From NCBI GenBank assembly GCA_007123015.1, contig SKSL01000065.1, positions 1 through 8,817 on the forward strand: a stretch of 8,817 bases of DNA, in the 5' to 3' direction. Origin of the DNA: Natronohydrobacter sp. Lineage in GTDB: Bacteria > Pseudomonadota > Alphaproteobacteria > Rhodobacterales > Rhodobacteraceae. Below the pieces are notes generated by a model. That model was given only the letters and a program-made list of their open reading frames with translations. It had not been told where the DNA came from and made no database searches. This document shows positions 1 through 6,950 of this stretch, piece by piece (position 1 is the first letter of the stretch; every line of letters starts with the position of its first letter). The translations under genes and the position numbers were made by a program.

Positions 1-107
1 ATGTAATTCGCGACCAGCGTCGGAATCCCGATGCCTAGGTTCACATACATCCCGTCCTGCAATTCCTGCGCCGCACGCGCGGCCATCTGGTTGCGGTCCC
101 AAGCCAT
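1..107 (-). CDS. scoB: 3-oxoacid CoA-transferase subunit B, N-terminal fragment (runs off left edge)
   Basis: Only the first 35 codons are present; the gene continues beyond position 1. The protein begins MAWDRNQMAARAAQEL and goes on to DGMYVNLGIGIPTLVANY, the glycine-rich N-terminal segment usual for the beta subunit of bacterial 3-oxoacid (succinyl-CoA:acetoacetate) CoA-transferases. The start is set by a strong ribosome binding site, GGAGGG at 115-120, 7 bases upstream of the ATG at 105-107. It lies 13 bp after the stop of the alpha-subunit gene, so the two are almost certainly co-transcribed and assemble into one enzyme. In this family the catalytic glutamate that forms the enzyme-CoA thioester is in this subunit, outside the window. 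The family assignment is firm because of the adjacent subunit A; the exact acyl-CoA substrate is inferred. Confidence 0.88.
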   Translation of the reverse strand, partial: MAWDRNQMAARAAQELQDGMYVNLGIGIPTLVANY

Positions 108-120
108 TGGTCAGCCCTCC

Positions 121-816
121 TCAAGCCGCGCGCACGGTGCGCTGTTCGATGCGTTTTTCGTGCTGGCCCTGAATGAGCCGGTGCACATAGATGCCGGGCA
201 GATGGATCGCATCCGGATCCAGCGTGCCGGGCTCCACGATCTCTTCAACCTCCATCACGCAGATCTTCCCGCATTTGGCCGCAGGTGGATTGAAGTTCCG
301 CGCAGTCTTGCGGAAGATCGCGTTGCCGGTTGTGTCCGCCTTCCAGGCCTTGACGATGGACAGATCCGCGAAAATGCCGCGTTCAAGGATAAAGGTCTCG
401 CCGCCGAATTCCTTGTGCTCCTTGCCCTCTGCGATCACAGTCCCAACACCTGTGCGCGTGTAAAAGCCCGGAATGCCCGCGCCACCCGCGCGCATGCGTT
501 CGGCCAAGGTGCCTTGCGGGTTGAATTCCAGCTCCAGTTCTCCGCTCAGATACTGGCGCATGAATTCGGCATTCTCGCCGACATAAGACGACATCATCTT
601 CTTGATCTGGCGGGTTTTCAGCAGCACGCCGAGCCCGAAATCATCCACCCCGCAGTTGTTCGAGGCAACTGTGATCTCCTTGGTGCCTGCTTCGCGAATC
701 GCGTCGATCAGCAATTCAGGTATACCGCAAAGGCCAAACCCACCTGCAGCAATCGTCATTCCGTCAAACAGCAGCCCGTCCAGCGCCTCATGCGCGGAGC
801 TATATATTTTCTGCAT
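121..816 (-). CDS. scoA: 3-oxoacid CoA-transferase subunit A
   Basis: 231 residues, the usual length for the alpha subunit of class I CoA-transferases, which move CoA between succinyl-CoA and acetoacetate in the cytoplasm (ketone body and polyhydroxybutyrate use). The family signature for subunit A is clear at residues 18-33: DGMTIAAGGFGLCGIP. Further along, GGAGIPGFYTRTGVGT (about 110-125) and the stretch ending ILERGIFADLSIVKAWKAD (about 144-162) are typical of ScoA/AtoD-type proteins. The ATG at 814-816 is preceded by AGGGGAG around 824-830, a good ribosome binding site. The subunit B gene follows 13 bp after the stop; topA ends 81 bp upstream. No dedicated promoter is convincing in that gap, so it may have its own weak promoter or be read from topA. 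AtoD-like acetate/butyrate CoA-transferase is the main alternative. Confidence 0.93.
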   Translation of the reverse strand: MQKIYSSAHEALDGLLFDGMTIAAGGFGLCGIPELLIDAIREAGTKEITVASNNCGVDDFGLGVLLKTRQIKKMMSSYVGENAEFMRQYLSGELELEFNPQGTLAERMRAGGAGIPGFYTRTGVGTVIAEGKEHKEFGGETFILERGIFADLSIVKAWKADTTGNAIFRKTARNFNPPAAKCGKICVMEVEEIVEPGTLDPDAIHLPGIYVHRLIQGQHEKRIEQRTVRAA

Positions 817-897
817 GCGCTCACTCCCCTGATGTTGGTCTTGGCCGAATGTCTGACGCGGCGCTGCAGCGAAGTCAACACTCAGGGGGTAAGCGGC

Positions 898-3492
898 CTA
901 CTCAGCCGCCTTTTTCGCAGCATTCGCGGTCTTGGTCGCGGCTTTTTTTGCAGGGGTTTTCTTGGTCCCCGTCTTGGATGCTGTCTTGGTCGCTGGCTTC
1001 TTCGCAGGCGCTTTCTTTTTCTTTGCCCCGGCTTTCGCATTCACCAGCTCAATGGCCTGTTCCAGCGTGACCTCTTCGGGTGTGACATCCTTGGGCAGGG
1101 TTGCGTTGACCTTCTCCCATTTCACATAGGGCCCGTAACGCCCTTTCATCACAGCCAGCGCGCCCCCATCCGGATGATCGCCCACGATCCGCAAAGGCTC
1201 TGCCGCTGCGGCGCGCCCGCGCGTGGGCTTCGAGGCCAGCACTTCGACCGCGCGATTCATACCGATGGTAAACACTTCATCCACTTCCGGCAGATTGGCA
1301 TATTTCTTGCCATGTTTGACGAAAGGCCCGTAGCGCCCGATCCCGGCTTCGATCATCTCGCCATCCTCGGGGTGCGGGCCGACAGGGCGGGGCAGGGACA
1401 AGAGCATCAGCGCCTTTTCCAGATCAATGCTGTCCACTTCCCACCCTTTGGGCAGCGAGGCACGGGGCGGTTTGGGGTCTTCTTTCGTGGCCTCGCCGCG
1501 CTGGACATAGGGGCCGAAACGCCCGGTGCGCAGGCTGATAGGATCGCCCGCATCATGGCCCAGAAGCTTGCCGTCGCCCGAAAGCTCTGCATCGCCTTCA
1601 TCACCGCCGAGCGGGCGGGTGTAGCGGCAGTCGGGGTAATTGTTGCAGCCGATGAAAGCCCCACCCGAGCGTGCGGTTTTCAGATTCAGCCGACCTGCGC
1701 CGCATTTCGGGCAAGAGCGCGGATCACTGCCATCCTCCCGCGGCGGATAAAGATGTGGGGACAGAACCTCGTCGATCTTTTCCAGCACTTCAGTGATCCG
1801 CAGATCAGACGTCTCGGCAATCGCCGCCGAGAAATCGCGCCAGAAGCGGTCGAGCACATCCTTGTAATCGCGATCCCCGGCGGACACATCGTCAAGCTGT
1901 TCTTCCAGCGCTGCGGTGAAATCATATTCCAGATAGCGCCGGAAGTAATTGGTAAGAAAGATCGTTACCAAGCGGCCTTTGTCCGCGGCGATCAGACGGT
2001 TCTTGTCCTTGGTGACATATCCGCGATCCTGAATGGTCGTGACAATGTTGGCATAGGTCGAAGGCCGCCCGATCCCCAGTTCTTCCATGCGCTTGACCAG
2101 AGTGGCCTCGGTATAGCGCGGAGGCGGTTGGGTGAAATGCTGCTCTGGCGTGACCGATCGCGTATCAAGCGCGTCGCCCTCGGCCATCTGTGGCAGGCGC
2201 TTGTCATCGTCATCGACGACATCATCGCGACCTTCCTCATAGACTTTCAGGAATCCGTCAAACAGCACCACCTGACCCGTCGCGCGCAGGCCCACCTGAC
2301 CATCTTGCGACCCGATCTCGACTGTGGTGCGTTCCAGCCGCGCCGCTTCCATCTGGCAGGCGATGCTGCGCTTCCAGATCAGGTCATAGAGCTTGCGCTG
2401 GTCGCTGTCGCTGATCTTCAGCTTGTCCGGGCTGACGGCCATGTCCGTGGGGCGAATACATTCATGCGCTTCCTGCGCATTCTTGGCCTTGTTCTTGTAC
2501 ATGCGCGGCGATTTCGGCACATATTGCGCGCCGTAGCGGTCCTTGATCACATCGCGGGCGGCCATCACGGCCTCGGGGGCCATGTCGATGCCATCGGTCC
2601 GCATATAGGTAATGTAGCCCGCTTCATACAGCCGCTGGGCTGTGCTCATGCAATGTTTCGCGCCCATGCCGAATTTGCGGCTGGCTTCCTGTTGCAGGGT
2701 CGAGGTCATGAAGGGCGCGGACGGATTCCGGCTTGCCGGTTTGGCTTCGACCGAATGTACGGAAAGTGACCGCGATTGCACGGCCTGCACGGCAATTTCG
2801 GCAGATTCTGCCGTCGGGATGTCGAATTTGTCCAATCGTTTGCCTGCAAGAGCAACCAGCTTGGCGCTGAATTCCTGTCCACGCGGGGTGGTCAGGCCCG
2901 CTGTGACCGACCAGTATTCCTGCGCGCGAAAGGCCTCGATCTCCATCTCGCGCTCGACGATCAGGCGCAGGCAGACCGATTGCACCCGGCCTGCCGATTT
3001 CGCGCCGGGCAGCTTGCGCCACAGGACGGGTGAGAGGTTGAACCCCACCAGATAATCCAGAGCACGCCGCGCCAGATAGGCGTGAACCAGCGGCATATCG
3101 ACCTGACGCGGGTTTTCCATCGCCGCTGTGACAGCAGATTTGGTGATCGCGTTGAACACGACGCGCTTGACGGGAGTGTCTTTCTTCAAGGCGCGCGATT
3201 TTGCCAGCGCTTCGGTCAGGTGCCAGGAAATCGCCTCGCCCTCGCGGTCAGGGTCGGTCGCAAGGATCAGTTCAGGGTCTTCTTTCAACGCCTCGGCGAT
3301 GGCCTTCACATGCTTGCGCGAGTCGCTCGCGATTTCCCAGAGCATCTCGAATCCCTGTTCGGGGTCAACCGAGCCATCCTTGGGTGGCAAGTCGCGCACA
3401 TGCCCGTAAGAGGCCAGAACCGTATGGCCGGGACCAAGATATTTGTTGATTGTCTTGGCCTTGGCGGGCGATTCGACGACGACGACTGCCAT
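898..3492 (-). CDS. topA: DNA topoisomerase I (type IA), single zinc finger, Lys/Ala-rich tail
   Basis: 864 residues. It relaxes negative supercoils by cutting and passing single DNA strands. The N-terminal Toprim domain opens MAVVVVESPAKAKTINKYLG (Glu7) and carries the metal-binding DPDREGE motif (Asp80, Asp82, Glu84). The catalytic tyrosine is Tyr296 in GYITYMRTD (292-300). IGRPSTYANI (474-483) is another core motif. One four-cysteine zinc finger follows (Cys594, 597, 616, 622), where E. coli TopA has three. After it come three glycine/tyrosine repeats typical of the C-terminal Toprim-repeat family (near RTGRFGPYV 656, GIGRYGPFV 717, MKGRYGPYV 782). The last 45 residues are a histone-H1-like Lys/Ala/Thr tail. 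The frame stays open for 46 codons upstream, but the start at 3490-3492 fits the family N-terminus exactly and has an AGAGGA ribosome binding site. dprA lies 209 bp upstream on the same strand, a neighbour pair seen in many bacteria. Confidence 0.97.
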   Translation of the reverse strand: MAVVVVESPAKAKTINKYLGPGHTVLASYGHVRDLPPKDGSVDPEQGFEMLWEIASDSRKHVKAIAEALKEDPELILATDPDREGEAISWHLTEALAKSRALKKDTPVKRVVFNAITKSAVTAAMENPRQVDMPLVHAYLARRALDYLVGFNLSPVLWRKLPGAKSAGRVQSVCLRLIVEREMEIEAFRAQEYWSVTAGLTTPRGQEFSAKLVALAGKRLDKFDIPTAESAEIAVQAVQSRSLSVHSVEAKPASRNPSAPFMTSTLQQEASRKFGMGAKHCMSTAQRLYEAGYITYMRTDGIDMAPEAVMAARDVIKDRYGAQYVPKSPRMYKNKAKNAQEAHECIRPTDMAVSPDKLKISDSDQRKLYDLIWKRSIACQMEAARLERTTVEIGSQDGQVGLRATGQVVLFDGFLKVYEEGRDDVVDDDDKRLPQMAEGDALDTRSVTPEQHFTQPPPRYTEATLVKRMEELGIGRPSTYANIVTTIQDRGYVTKDKNRLIAADKGRLVTIFLTNYFRRYLEYDFTAALEEQLDDVSAGDRDYKDVLDRFWRDFSAAIAETSDLRITEVLEKIDEVLSPHLYPPREDGSDPRSCPKCGAGRLNLKTARSGGAFIGCNNYPDCRYTRPLGGDEGDAELSGDGKLLGHDAGDPISLRTGRFGPYVQRGEATKEDPKPPRASLPKGWEVDSIDLEKALMLLSLPRPVGPHPEDGEMIEAGIGRYGPFVKHGKKYANLPEVDEVFTIGMNRAVEVLASKPTRGRAAAAEPLRIVGDHPDGGALAVMKGRYGPYVKWEKVNATLPKDVTPEEVTLEQAIELVNAKAGAKKKKAPAKKPATKTASKTGTKKTPAKKAATKTANAAKKAAE

Positions 3493-3533
3493 GAAATTCC
3501 TCTGGTAAACGTAAATTCGTGCATAGCTGCAGG

Positions 3534-3567
3534 AGCATACATGTGTGAGCAGCAGCACGAATGTCAA
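3534..3567 (-). promoter_or_regulatory. tentative topA promoter elements
   Basis: In the 209-bp gap between dprA and topA (3493-3701) the minus strand has a perfect -35-like TTGACA at 3562-3567, and TATGCT at 3534-3539 as the nearest -10-like hexamer. The spacer is 22 bp, clearly longer than the usual 16-18, so the pairing is doubtful; a poorer -10 at better spacing is equally possible. The position, about 40-75 bp before the topA start, suits a promoter. The rest of this gap shows no clear terminator for dprA and no convincing small gene. Confidence 0.2.
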
Positions 3568-3701
3568 TGCAGGCTGATGCGCGACATTGTGTTGAAGGAG
3601 GCGCTGAACAGTGCGCCCAGCAAGGCCCAAGCCAAGGTTTCACTGGACTGTTCTGGACGAAGACATAGCCGCCGGCGCCTTGCCTTTACTGAAGGGTCTG
3701 G

Positions 3702-4832
3702 TCAGGTGCGGCTGACCAGACCGCCGGGATGACGGCGCACTGTGCCTTGCATCTCCAGCATGACCAAGGCAGGCGAGATCTTCGCCGCGGAAAGCGCCAG
3801 ATCACGGATGATCTGATCCTCAGCTACCGGGCTTGGGCCCAGCAAATCCAGGATCCGACATTCAAGCGCTTCTCCGGCAGCCGGATCTGCAGGCTCTCGC
3901 GGTTCGATAGCAGGTTCTGGCACTTTTGTCGGGGTCTTCAGGCGCTCAAGAACCTCCAGCACGTCATCGACATGACGTACCAAGGTTGCGCCCTCGCGAA
4001 TCAGCCGGTTGCAGCCGCCCGCGCGCCCGTCGACAGGATGGCCGGGAACGGCCATGATCTCGCGTCCCTGATCGAGCGCATCGCGCGCCGTGATCAGAGA
4101 GCCAGATTTCTCGGCCGCTTCAACCACCACGACTGCCAGCGCCAGCCCAGAAATAATGCGGTTGCGCGGTGGGAAATGCCGCGCTTGCGGATGCACGCCC
4201 ATGGGCTGTTCGGACAGGCGCAGCCCCTGATCCGCGATGGCCGCAGCAAGCACGGCATTCTCGATGGGATAGATCACATCGACCCCGCCCGCCATCACAG
4301 CAATCGTGCCGCTTTTCAAACTGCCATGATGCGCGGCAGCGTCGATCCCGCGCGCAAGGCCCGACACCACAGTATAGCCTTCATGGCCCAGACCATCGGC
4401 GAGCGCGCGCGCCGTCCGCGTGCCCAAGCTGGAGGCATTGCGCGCGCCGACAAGGGCCACCATCGGGCGCAGGATCGGGGCGCGCTGGCCCATGCACCAC
4501 AGCACTGGCGGGGCATCGCTGATATCGGCCAAAGTGGCCGGATAGGCGTCAGTGCCAAAACAGAGCATGCGTGCGCCTTTGGCCCGGGCAAGGTCCATTT
4601 CGCGTTCCGCCGCGTCTTGCGAACATGGCGTGTAGTCCTTGACCCCTGCAGCTTCTGCGACGCGGGGCAGGGCGTCTAGTGCTGTGGCGGCATCGCCATG
4701 TTTTGCCATCAGCCGATGAAAGGTCGCAGGTCCGACACGCGCAGAACGAATGAGGCGAAGCCAGAACAGCCTGTCTTCTTCCGACTTGGGTGGGGTGAAG
4801 GGTGGGTGAGAAGAAAACAAATCTTTCGCCAT
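3702..4832 (-). CDS. dprA: DNA-processing protein DprA (Smf family)
   Basis: 376 residues, normal for the family. DprA binds incoming single-stranded DNA and loads RecA in natural transformation; many non-competent bacteria also keep it. The Rossmann-like core carries the expected motifs: VALVGARNASSLGT (about 125-138), VVSGLARGIDAAAHHG (155-170), HFPPRNRIISGL (219-230), KSGSLITARDALDQGREI (242-259) and AVPGHPVDGRAGGCNRLI (261-278). The N-terminal part (about 18-60) resembles the SAM-like/helix-hairpin-helix segment. After a proline/glutamate-rich linker (about 300-320), residues 322-376 form the C-terminal winged-helix-like domain found in many DprA proteins. The start at 4830-4832 is supported by GAGG at 4841-4844, 8 bases upstream. 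That GAGG sits inside a possible hairpin (separate entry). The gap to the upstream membrane protein gene is 128 bp, so dprA may have its own promoter, though I could not identify one. Confidence 0.95.
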   Translation of the reverse strand: MAKDLFSSHPPFTPPKSEEDRLFWLRLIRSARVGPATFHRLMAKHGDAATALDALPRVAEAAGVKDYTPCSQDAAEREMDLARAKGARMLCFGTDAYPATLADISDAPPVLWCMGQRAPILRPMVALVGARNASSLGTRTARALADGLGHEGYTVVSGLARGIDAAAHHGSLKSGTIAVMAGGVDVIYPIENAVLAAAIADQGLRLSEQPMGVHPQARHFPPRNRIISGLALAVVVVEAAEKSGSLITARDALDQGREIMAVPGHPVDGRAGGCNRLIREGATLVRHVDDVLEVLERLKTPTKVPEPAIEPREPADPAAGEALECRILDLLGPSPVAEDQIIRDLALSAAKISPALVMLEMQGTVRRHPGGLVSRT

Positions 4833-4840
4833 TCCATCAA

Positions 4841-4861
4841 CCTCGCCTCATTCTGAGGAGG
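4841..4861 (-). promoter_or_regulatory. possible hairpin covering the dprA ribosome binding site
   Basis: Read on the minus strand, the dprA leader contains CCT-CCTCA-GAA-TGAGG-CG-AGG. CCTCA (4854-4858) and TGAGG (4846-4850) pair as a perfect 5-bp stem with a GAA loop, and CCT (4859-4861) can pair with AGG (4841-4843) across a 2-base bulge. The outer strand AGG is part of the GAGG ribosome binding site, 8 bases before the dprA start. The upstream arm lies in ATCACCTCCT (4856-4865), identical to the last bases of 16S rRNA around the anti-Shine-Dalgarno. Formation and regulatory effect are inferred; the stem is short. Confidence 0.3.
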
Positions 4862-4960
4862 TGATGCCATGCTGATGGTTAAGGACAGGTAAAAATTCGG
4901 GCCATACAGCGCAATTTCGACGCAGCGCCATCTGCATGCTGTGGCCTTTGCAGGATCCGG

Positions 4961-5443
4961 TCAGCTGTGCCCTGCGCCATTGTCCCGCGACAGGTCAAAC
5001 ACGTCTGGCTTGCGCCGTTTCAGCAACCAGCGCAAGGCCATGGCGCTCAGGACCCCGGTTACCATGGGGATTTCCGGTGCCATGCCGCCGATCATCGCCG
5101 ACGCCGCCAAGGCCATCGCAACACCGCCCAAGGCAAAGCTCAGCCATCCGCCCAGGCCAAGTTTCAAGACCAGCCAGACGACCGGGAACGAAATGACAAG
5201 CCCGATCCATGAGAAGACCGGCACCATCATCAAGAACAGGCCAAGCCCAAGCATGGCAGAGATGGTATCTTCCGCTGGGACATCAGTTCCCATCGCATCG
5301 AAGGGCCAGCGCCAGAGGATCGCGAGCGCGGAAAGCGCCATGCCGACCAGCAGCGGTGCAGCCCAGAGGGTCAGATAAGCGAAGACCCAGTCTCGCCACG
5401 TCACTGCGCGGGTGCCCTTGCGGACCGAGCGCAGCAGCGCCAT
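4961..5443 (-). CDS. small multi-pass membrane protein of unknown function, coupled to tldD
   Basis: 160 residues; I do not recognise a named family. After a basic N-terminus (MALLRSVRKGTRAVTWRDW) there are about four hydrophobic stretches, roughly residues 20-44, 62-95 (long enough for one or two helices), 98-120 and 123-141. A short, positively charged then polar tail follows (WLLKRRKPDVFDLSRDNGAG). With arginines and lysines at both ends, an inner-membrane location is likely. The reading frame extends 30 codons further upstream, but that part lies inside tldD; the ATG at 5441-5443 is chosen because its first base is the last base of the tldD stop (TGATG), a classic coupled start. No strong ribosome binding site precedes it, consistent with translation depending on tldD. 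The function cannot be inferred beyond co-expression with tldD. The gap to dprA is 128 bp. Confidence 0.75.
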   Translation of the reverse strand: MALLRSVRKGTRAVTWRDWVFAYLTLWAAPLLVGMALSALAILWRWPFDAMGTDVPAEDTISAMLGLGLFLMMVPVFSWIGLVISFPVVWLVLKLGLGGWLSFALGGVAMALAASAMIGGMAPEIPMVTGVLSAMALRWLLKRRKPDVFDLSRDNGAGHS

Positions 5444-6864
5444 CAGGCAGCACTGCCGCCAACAGTCAGCCCGCCGATCAGCAGTGTCGGCTGTCCCACA
5501 CCGACCGGCACCCATTGCCCGGCCTTGCCGCATGTGCCCATGCCGGGGTCCAGCGCCATGTCATTGCCCAGCGCGCGGATCTTGGTCAGTGCTGTGGCCC
5601 CGTCGCCGATCAGGGTCGCGCCTTTGACCGGGGCCACGATCTTGCCGTTCTTGACGCGGTAAGCTTCGGTGCAGGAGAAAACGAATTTCCCGTTGGTGAT
5701 ATCGACCTGACCACCGCCGAAGCCTACTGCGTGAATGCCATCTTTCAGATCGGCCACGATATCCTCGGGCGCTGTATCGCCGCCCAGCATGTAGGTGTTC
5801 GTCATCCGGGGCATGGGCGCGTGGGCATAGCTTTCGCGTCGCCCGTTGCCTGTGGGTGCAACCCCCATCAGGCGCGCATTCTGACGGTCCTGCATGTAGC
5901 CCACCAGCACGCCATCCTCGATCAGCACGTTCTTGCCCGAGGGCGTGCCTTCATCGTCGATCGTGATTGACCCGCGCCGATTCGGGATCGTCCCGTCATC
6001 CAGCACCGTCACGCCCTTGGACGCGACCTGTTGGCCCAGCAGCCCGGCAAAGGCTGAGCCGCCCTTGCGATTGAAATCACCCTCCAGCCCGTGACCCACG
6101 GCCTCGTGCAGCAAGATGCCGGGCCAGCCGGGGCCGAGCACCACATCCATGACACCCGCGGGGGCGGGTTCTGCATCCAGATTGACAAGGGCGATGCGCA
6201 GGGCCTCGCGCGCCATCGCTTCCCAGGTTGCGCGCGCCATCACCCCGTCCAGCCCCGCGCGGCCACCCCCACCAGCCGAGCCCGATTCGCGCCGTCCGTC
6301 TTGTTCGACGATCACTGACAGGTTCAGACGGCTCATCGGGCGCGTGTCGCGCAAGTGCAGACCATCCGGGCGCAGGATTTCGACTTGCTGCAAACTTGCG
6401 GCCATCGAAACCGAGACCTGCACAACACGCTTGTCGAGGCTGCGCAGGAAATCGTCGATTTCGCGTAGAAGGTCCAGCTTGACCGCGAAACTTGCGCCCG
6501 AAATCGGGTCGGCATCTGTATAGAGCCGCTGGTTCGTGGGCAAAGGCGCATCGGCGAGAGCCCCGCCACCATCGACGACGGCCAGACGCGCTGTTTCGGC
6601 CGCGCGGCGCAGCGCGTCCATCGTCATATGGGTGGAATGTGCATAGCCCGTGACCTCTCCGCGCACAGCGCGCAGGCCGAAGCCTTCAGAGGCATTGTAG
6701 CTTGCGGATTTGATTCGCTGGTCATCGAGCAACAGCGCTTCCGACACCCGCCTTTCGGCGAAGATCTCGCCATCATCAGCGCCTGTTGTCGCGTCGCGCA
6801 GGACAGCGCGCGCTTCATCTGTTCCGAACACAGTCTCGAAGGGGCGGAATTCCGTGTCGCTCAT
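5443..6864 (-). CDS. tldD: metalloprotease TldD (TldD/PmbA family)
   Basis: 473 residues, close to E. coli TldD (about 480). With its partner TldE (PmbA), TldD forms a zinc peptidase that trims unfolded peptides; known E. coli roles are removing the microcin B17 leader and degrading CcdA antitoxin. The zinc motif HEAVGH is at 253-258 within GILLHEAVGHGLEGDFNRKG, with catalytic Glu254. The C-terminal family block NDMALDPGMGTCGKAGQ (434-450), followed by VPVGVGQPTLLIGG, is present; Cys445 in it is the probable third zinc ligand by analogy with the E. coli structure. No signal peptide is visible, so it should be cytoplasmic. The start at 6862-6864 has GAGAGG about 8 bases upstream. The stop overlaps the next gene by one base. 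It is divergent from ctaC. The TldE/PmbA gene is not in the window. Confidence 0.96.
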   Translation of the reverse strand: MSDTEFRPFETVFGTDEARAVLRDATTGADDGEIFAERRVSEALLLDDQRIKSASYNASEGFGLRAVRGEVTGYAHSTHMTMDALRRAAETARLAVVDGGGALADAPLPTNQRLYTDADPISGASFAVKLDLLREIDDFLRSLDKRVVQVSVSMAASLQQVEILRPDGLHLRDTRPMSRLNLSVIVEQDGRRESGSAGGGGRAGLDGVMARATWEAMAREALRIALVNLDAEPAPAGVMDVVLGPGWPGILLHEAVGHGLEGDFNRKGGSAFAGLLGQQVASKGVTVLDDGTIPNRRGSITIDDEGTPSGKNVLIEDGVLVGYMQDRQNARLMGVAPTGNGRRESYAHAPMPRMTNTYMLGGDTAPEDIVADLKDGIHAVGFGGGQVDITNGKFVFSCTEAYRVKNGKIVAPVKGATLIGDGATALTKIRALGNDMALDPGMGTCGKAGQWVPVGVGQPTLLIGGLTVGGSAA

Positions 6865-6913
6865 GTTTCGTGCCTCTCAGATTGTAGACGCGCGGCTGCA
6901 AAGGTCAGAATTA

Positions 6914-6928
6914 TTGTCCTTGAGACAA
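6914..6928. promoter_or_regulatory. inverted repeat TTGTC-N5-GACAA
   Basis: Perfect 5-bp arms TTGTC (6914-6918) and GACAA (6924-6928) around a 5-bp centre. A third GACAA copy begins 8 bp after the second (6932-6936), inside the neighbouring 20-bp palindrome. It may be a regulator site or a half of a composite operator. It overlaps the putative -10 of the tldD direction. Assignment to a regulator is not possible from the sequence. Confidence 0.3.
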
Positions 6929-6930
6929 AT

Positions 6931-6950
6931 CGACAAATGCGCATCTGTCG
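6931..6950. promoter_or_regulatory. 20-bp near-perfect palindrome, candidate operator
   Basis: CGACAAATGCGCATCTGTCG is symmetric at 9 of 10 base pairs; only positions 6936 and 6945 break it. The centre is a perfect 8-bp ATGCGCAT with CG at the axis. It lies 81 bp from the tldD start and 140 bp from the ctaC start. The size and even symmetry fit a dimeric helix-turn-helix repressor or activator. Loop-forming RNA use is unlikely, as there is no loop. The regulator is unknown. Confidence 0.45.

Noticed and set aside
817..897. Terminator or promoter in the topA-scoA gap
   Set aside because: There is a TTGACT on the minus strand but no matching -10 at normal spacing, and no stem followed by a T run.
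31..2769. A 912-codon plus-strand open frame antisense to scoA and most of topA
   Set aside because: Its translation matches no domain pattern and is rich in arginine, histidine and phenylalanine, as expected for a complement frame. The minus strand encodes two clear families over the same span, and the open frame also crosses their intergenic gap. It follows from GC-rich third-position codon bias.
3493..3630. 46-codon in-frame N-terminal extension of topA
   Set aside because: TopA proteins begin at MAVVVVESPAKAKT-type sequence, and a good ribosome binding site lies just before that ATG. The extension is unlike any known TopA N-terminus.
3640..3660. Direct repeat CTGGAC spaced by 4 bases in the topA-dprA gap
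   Set aside because: Only 6 bases long and two copies; expected by chance.
3541..3732. Plus-strand small ORF starting MCEQQHECQC in the topA-dprA gap
   Set aside because: No ribosome binding site fits, it is antisense to the topA leader, and it overlaps the end of dprA. The composition gives no sign of coding.
3729..4679. 316-codon plus-strand ORF opposite dprA
   Set aside because: Shadow of the strongly supported DprA frame; no recognisable motifs.
5444..5533. 30-codon upstream extension of the membrane protein into tldD
   Set aside because: It would overlap the conserved TldD C-terminus. The TGATG overlap gives a natural start at 5443.
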